Positions 61,847-64,000 of a stretch of 64,000 nt of DNA are shown here, piece by piece. Where the stretch lies: positions 114,585 through 178,584 of the forward strand of contig DEZI01000002.1 in NCBI GenBank assembly GCA_002364755.1. The letters run 5' to 3'. How positions within the stretch are numbered: position 1 is the first letter of the stretch; every line of letters starts with the position of its first letter. Source of the stretch: Stenotrophomonas maltophilia (GTDB lineage: Bacteria; Pseudomonadota; Gammaproteobacteria; Xanthomonadales; Xanthomonadaceae). Below the pieces are notes generated by a model. The model saw only the letters and a list, made by a program, of their open reading frames with translations. It was not told where the DNA came from and did no database searches. The translations under genes were made by a program, and so were the position numbers.

Positions 61847-63106
61847 TCAGGTCAGATCGACCAGGTTGGCAATCTTCACGTCCGGGTTGACGTCGGCTTC
61901 GTAATCGACGCCTTCCACGCCGAACCCGAACAAGCGCAGGAAATCGGCCTTGTAGCCGGCCAGGTCGCTGATCTCGTACAGGTTCTCGTTGGTCACCTGC
62001 GGCCACAGCTCCAGCACCTTGCCCTGCACTTCCGGGGCCATTTCCTTGTAGTCGGCGCGCAGGCGGCCTTCCTCGTCCACCAGAGCGACGGTACGGCCCT
62101 CGCCATCGACCAGGTCGTAGCGCAGGCGGTCGACGGCCACGCCGTCAGCCTTGCCGCCGTAGAGGATGTCGTACAGCACGTCGAGCTGCTCGATGCAGCC
62201 TTCGTGGGTGCCCTGCGCCTTCATCACCTTGAACAGCAGCGACAGATACAGCGGCATGGTCGGGATGGCCGAGCTGGCCTGGGTGACCACCGCCTTCAGC
62301 ACCGACACGCGGGCGTCGCCGCCGATCTTCGCCAGCGATGCGCGCAGGCCCAGCACCTTGTCGTCGAGGTCCTTCTTGGCCGCGCCGATCGAACCGTTCC
62401 AGTAGATCGCCTGGGTAATCTCTTCGCCCACGTAGGTGAAGGCGGTGGTGGTGCAGCCGTTGGCCAGCACGCCGGCCTCGGACAGCGCGTCGATCCACAT
62501 CTGCCAGTCTTCGCCGCCCATGACTGCAACGGTGCCGGCGATCTCCTCGGCCGTGGCCGGCTGCAGGTGGGTCTCGGTCAGCACTTCCTTGTCGGTGTCC
62601 AGGCCGCGCAGGACGATCGGCTCGCCGATCGGCTTCAGCGTCGAGCTGATGATCTCGCCGGTCTTCGGGTGCTTGCGGCGCGGGGCGGCCAGGCTGTAGA
62701 CGACCTGGTCGACCTGGCCGAGGTCGGCCTTGATCATCTCGATGGTCCTGGCCTTCACTTCATCGGAGAAGGCATCGCCGTTGATGCTCTTGGCGTACAG
62801 GCCGGCTTCGTCGGCGTACTTGTGGAACGCGGCGGAGTTGTACCAGCCCGCGGTGCCCGGCTTGGTTTCGCTGCCCGGGCGCTCGAAGAAGATGCCCAGG
62901 GTCGCGGCGCCGCTGCCGAAGGCGGCAGTGATGCGCGCGGCCAGGCCGTAGCCGGTCGAGGCACCGATGACCAGCACGCGCTTGGGGCCGTTCTGGATCG
63001 GCGGGCGGGCGCGGATGTAGTCGATCTGCTGCTTGACCGCGGCTTCGCAGCCGGTCGGGTGGGTGGTGACGCAGATGAAGCCGCGGACGCGCGGTTTGAT
63101 GACCAT
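61847..63106 (-). CDS. fabV: Trans-2-enoyl-ACP/CoA reductase FabV
   Basis: NADH-dependent enoyl reductase of fatty-acid synthesis, little affected by triclosan in other bacteria. The 419 residues from ATG 63106 (MVIKPRVRGFICVTTHPTGC) show the nucleotide motif VLVIGASTGYGLAARI (about 48-63) and the active-site Y-x8-K in IYWNGSIGAAKKDL (about 235-244), which separates FabV from FabI. The longer frame to 63277 is non-coding. A TTGTGC-17-TACGAT promoter lies 80 nt upstream. Confidence 0.94.
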   Translation of the reverse strand: MVIKPRVRGFICVTTHPTGCEAAVKQQIDYIRARPPIQNGPKRVLVIGASTGYGLAARITAAFGSGAATLGIFFERPGSETKPGTAGWYNSAAFHKYADEAGLYAKSINGDAFSDEVKARTIEMIKADLGQVDQVVYSLAAPRRKHPKTGEIISSTLKPIGEPIVLRGLDTDKEVLTETHLQPATAEEIAGTVAVMGGEDWQMWIDALSEAGVLANGCTTTAFTYVGEEITQAIYWNGSIGAAKKDLDDKVLGLRASLAKIGGDARVSVLKAVVTQASSAIPTMPLYLSLLFKVMKAQGTHEGCIEQLDVLYDILYGGKADGVAVDRLRYDLVDGEGRTVALVDEEGRLRADYKEMAPEVQGKVLELWPQVTNENLYEISDLAGYKADFLRLFGFGVEGVDYEADVNPDVKIANLVDLT

Positions 63107-63186
63107 GGATACCTCGGGTTGGCAGATGCGGCGCACGGGGCGCTCAGCAGGAATACGGGCGCGCGCAGGCGCGCGCGAACCGCAGG

Positions 63187-63215
63187 ATCGTAGTGCGCGG
63201 GGGAAAATTGCACAA
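63187..63215 (-). promoter_or_regulatory. Candidate fabV promoter
   Basis: On the minus strand TTGTGC (63215-63210), 17 bp, TACGAT (63192-63187). The start would be near 63180, leaving a leader of about 74 nt. Confidence 0.5.
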
Positions 63216-63246
63216 CCGACGCTGGCGTAGGGTGGGGTTTTCTTTT

Positions 63247-63267
63247 TGCAGGGCTTGCAGCCCTGCA
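63247..63267. repeat. 21-bp palindrome, copy 2
   Basis: TGCAGGGCTTGCAGCCCTGCA, the exact inverse complement of the copy at 53391-53411. Confidence 0.7.
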
Positions 63268-63321
63268 CCCGCTGCAATCAACGTCAACGTCGAAAGCTGG
63301 GGGCCTGAGGGTTGGCGGGGC

Positions 63322-63427
63322 GGGTCCGGTTGAGGGGGACGCCGTGAACCCATCCATGGGGGCTTGGTCGCGGCATCCATGCCGCTCACACCCCCTCAAC
63401 CGGACCCACCCCGCCTTCGACAGTTCT
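63322..63427. repeat. Large palindromic unit left of the SMAG array
   Basis: GGGTCCGGTTGAGGGGG (63322-63338) is perfectly matched by CCCCCTCAACCGGACCC (63391-63407). Smaller palindromes CCCATCCATGGG and GGCATCCATGCC lie inside. The right flank (63374-63427) recurs inverted and diverged at about 63912-63965. Confidence 0.7.
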
Positions 63428-63456
63428 CCGCGATCTGTCAGAACCTGCTGCTGATG

Positions 63457-63898
63457 GTGGGTGCCGACCGTTGGTCGGCACGGGTCGGATATCGATATCT
63501 GACAGATGTGTCGACCAACGGTCGACACCTACCAAAAGCCGCCGTTGCCAGTAGAGCCACGCCATGCGTGGATGATTCATCCGACATCCGACAGATGTGC
63601 CGACCAACGGTCGGCACCCACCAACAGCCGCGCGCCCCAGTAGAGCCACGCCATGCGTGGATGATTCATCCGACATCCGACAGATGTGCCGACCAACGGT
63701 CGGCACCCACCAACAGCCCCGCGCCCCAGTAGATCCACGCCATGCGTGGATGAACTCATTCGCTATCCGACAGATGTGCCGACCAACTGTCGGCACCCAC
63801 CAACAGCCGCGCGCCCCAGTAGAGCCACGCCATGCGTGGATGAACTCATTCGTTATCCGACAGATGTGCCGACCAACGGTCGGCACCCACCAACAGCA
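63457..63898. repeat. Tandem array of paired SMAG-type hairpins
   Basis: Units begin with GTAG at 63551, 63640, 63729 and 63819 (periods 89, 89, 90 bp). Each holds GTAGAGCCACGCCATGCGTG and, about 60 bp on, CGACCAACGGTCGGCACCCAC, the inverse of a GTGGGTGCCGACC-type palindrome. A lone copy at 63457 and a half unit at about 63498-63541 precede them. Units differ by a few substitutions (GATTCATCCGACA versus GAACTCATTCGCTA). No ORF here is credible; the rest of 63107-64000 shows no gene. Confidence 0.88.
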
Positions 63899-63911
63899 GG
63901 TTCCAACAGCC

Positions 63912-63965
63912 GCGTGAACCTGTCGAAGGCGGGGCACTGTGGGTTTGCGGGGTGTGAGCCGCATG
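63912..63965. repeat. Inverted flank right of the SMAG array
   Basis: GAACCTGTCGAAGGCGGGG...GGGGTGTGAGCCGCATGG resembles the inverse of 63374-63427 with substitutions and small gaps, so the array is bracketed by related inverted sequences. Sequence after 63965 holds nothing I recognise. Confidence 0.6.
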
Positions 63966-64000
63966 GGCCAGAGGCATGCCTCGGGCGGGTTGGGCAGGAC

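Noticed and set aside
63364..63732. Small ORFs across the repeat region on both strands
   Set aside because: They translate repeated hairpins (periodic VGADRWSA- or PTNGRH-like peptides) and have no ribosome site or domain.
63457..63898. CRISPR array
   Set aside because: Units are 89-90 bp, each built of two palindromes, and there are no unique spacers between repeats; no cas gene is nearby.

Overview
The window looks like chromosomal DNA of a Stenotrophomonas maltophilia-group bacterium (Xanthomonadaceae). Evidence: high GC with strong G/C third-position bias, protein sequences of xanthomonad type, the gene order cmk-rpsA-ihfB-lapA-lapB, and many intergenic palindromes beginning with GTAG that match the SMAG (Stenotrophomonas maltophilia GTAG) REP-like family.

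Layout. 1-2.1 kb: pilW (partial), rlmN and ndk, reading left. 2.4-6.8 kb: a psrA-type TetR regulator with a palindromic operator in front of it, followed by a FadN-type beta-oxidation enzyme and thiolase. 7.1-15.4 kb: a long leftward block cmk-rpsA-ihfB-lapA-lapB-WecA-like transferase-nucleotide-sugar dehydratase-galU, joining translation, LPS control and surface-polysaccharide precursors. 15.6-20.1 kb: L36 type B, a small exported protein, the agmatine-to-putrescine pair aguA/aguB, a GNAT enzyme and a TraB-family membrane protein. 20.3-28.1 kb: an RND pump operon with one adaptor lipoprotein and two permeases. 28.3-32.7 kb: two c-type cytochromes, uup and dbpA.

32.7-36.9 kb: a visibly AT-rich three-gene module, unlike everything around it. 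It encodes an SMC-like AAA ATPase, a soluble histidine-kinase-like ATPase with no sensor domain, and a response-regulator receiver fused to an APH-like kinase domain that keeps its catalytic residues. The genes are packed (4-nt gap, then a 20-nt overlap at a TTG start), so they should act together. I know of no named system with this composition; it is the strongest candidate for something undescribed.

37.0-53.2 kb: apt, then a complete quinate/shikimate and protocatechuate cluster. quiA, quiB, quiC and a porin form a periplasmic route to protocatechuate, pcaK imports it, and pcaIJ-F-HG-B-D-C convert it to succinyl-CoA and acetyl-CoA. An IclR-type regulator lies beside quiA, and a matching paired motif sits in front of both quiC and pcaI. 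53.4-63.1 kb: selO, a GST, a cold-shock protein, a YaiI protein, an RluA-family pseudouridine synthase, yaeQ, a YhiN-like flavoprotein, fimX and fabV. 63.1-64 kb: no gene; a dense repeat region with a tandem array of paired SMAG-type hairpins flanked by related inverted repeats.
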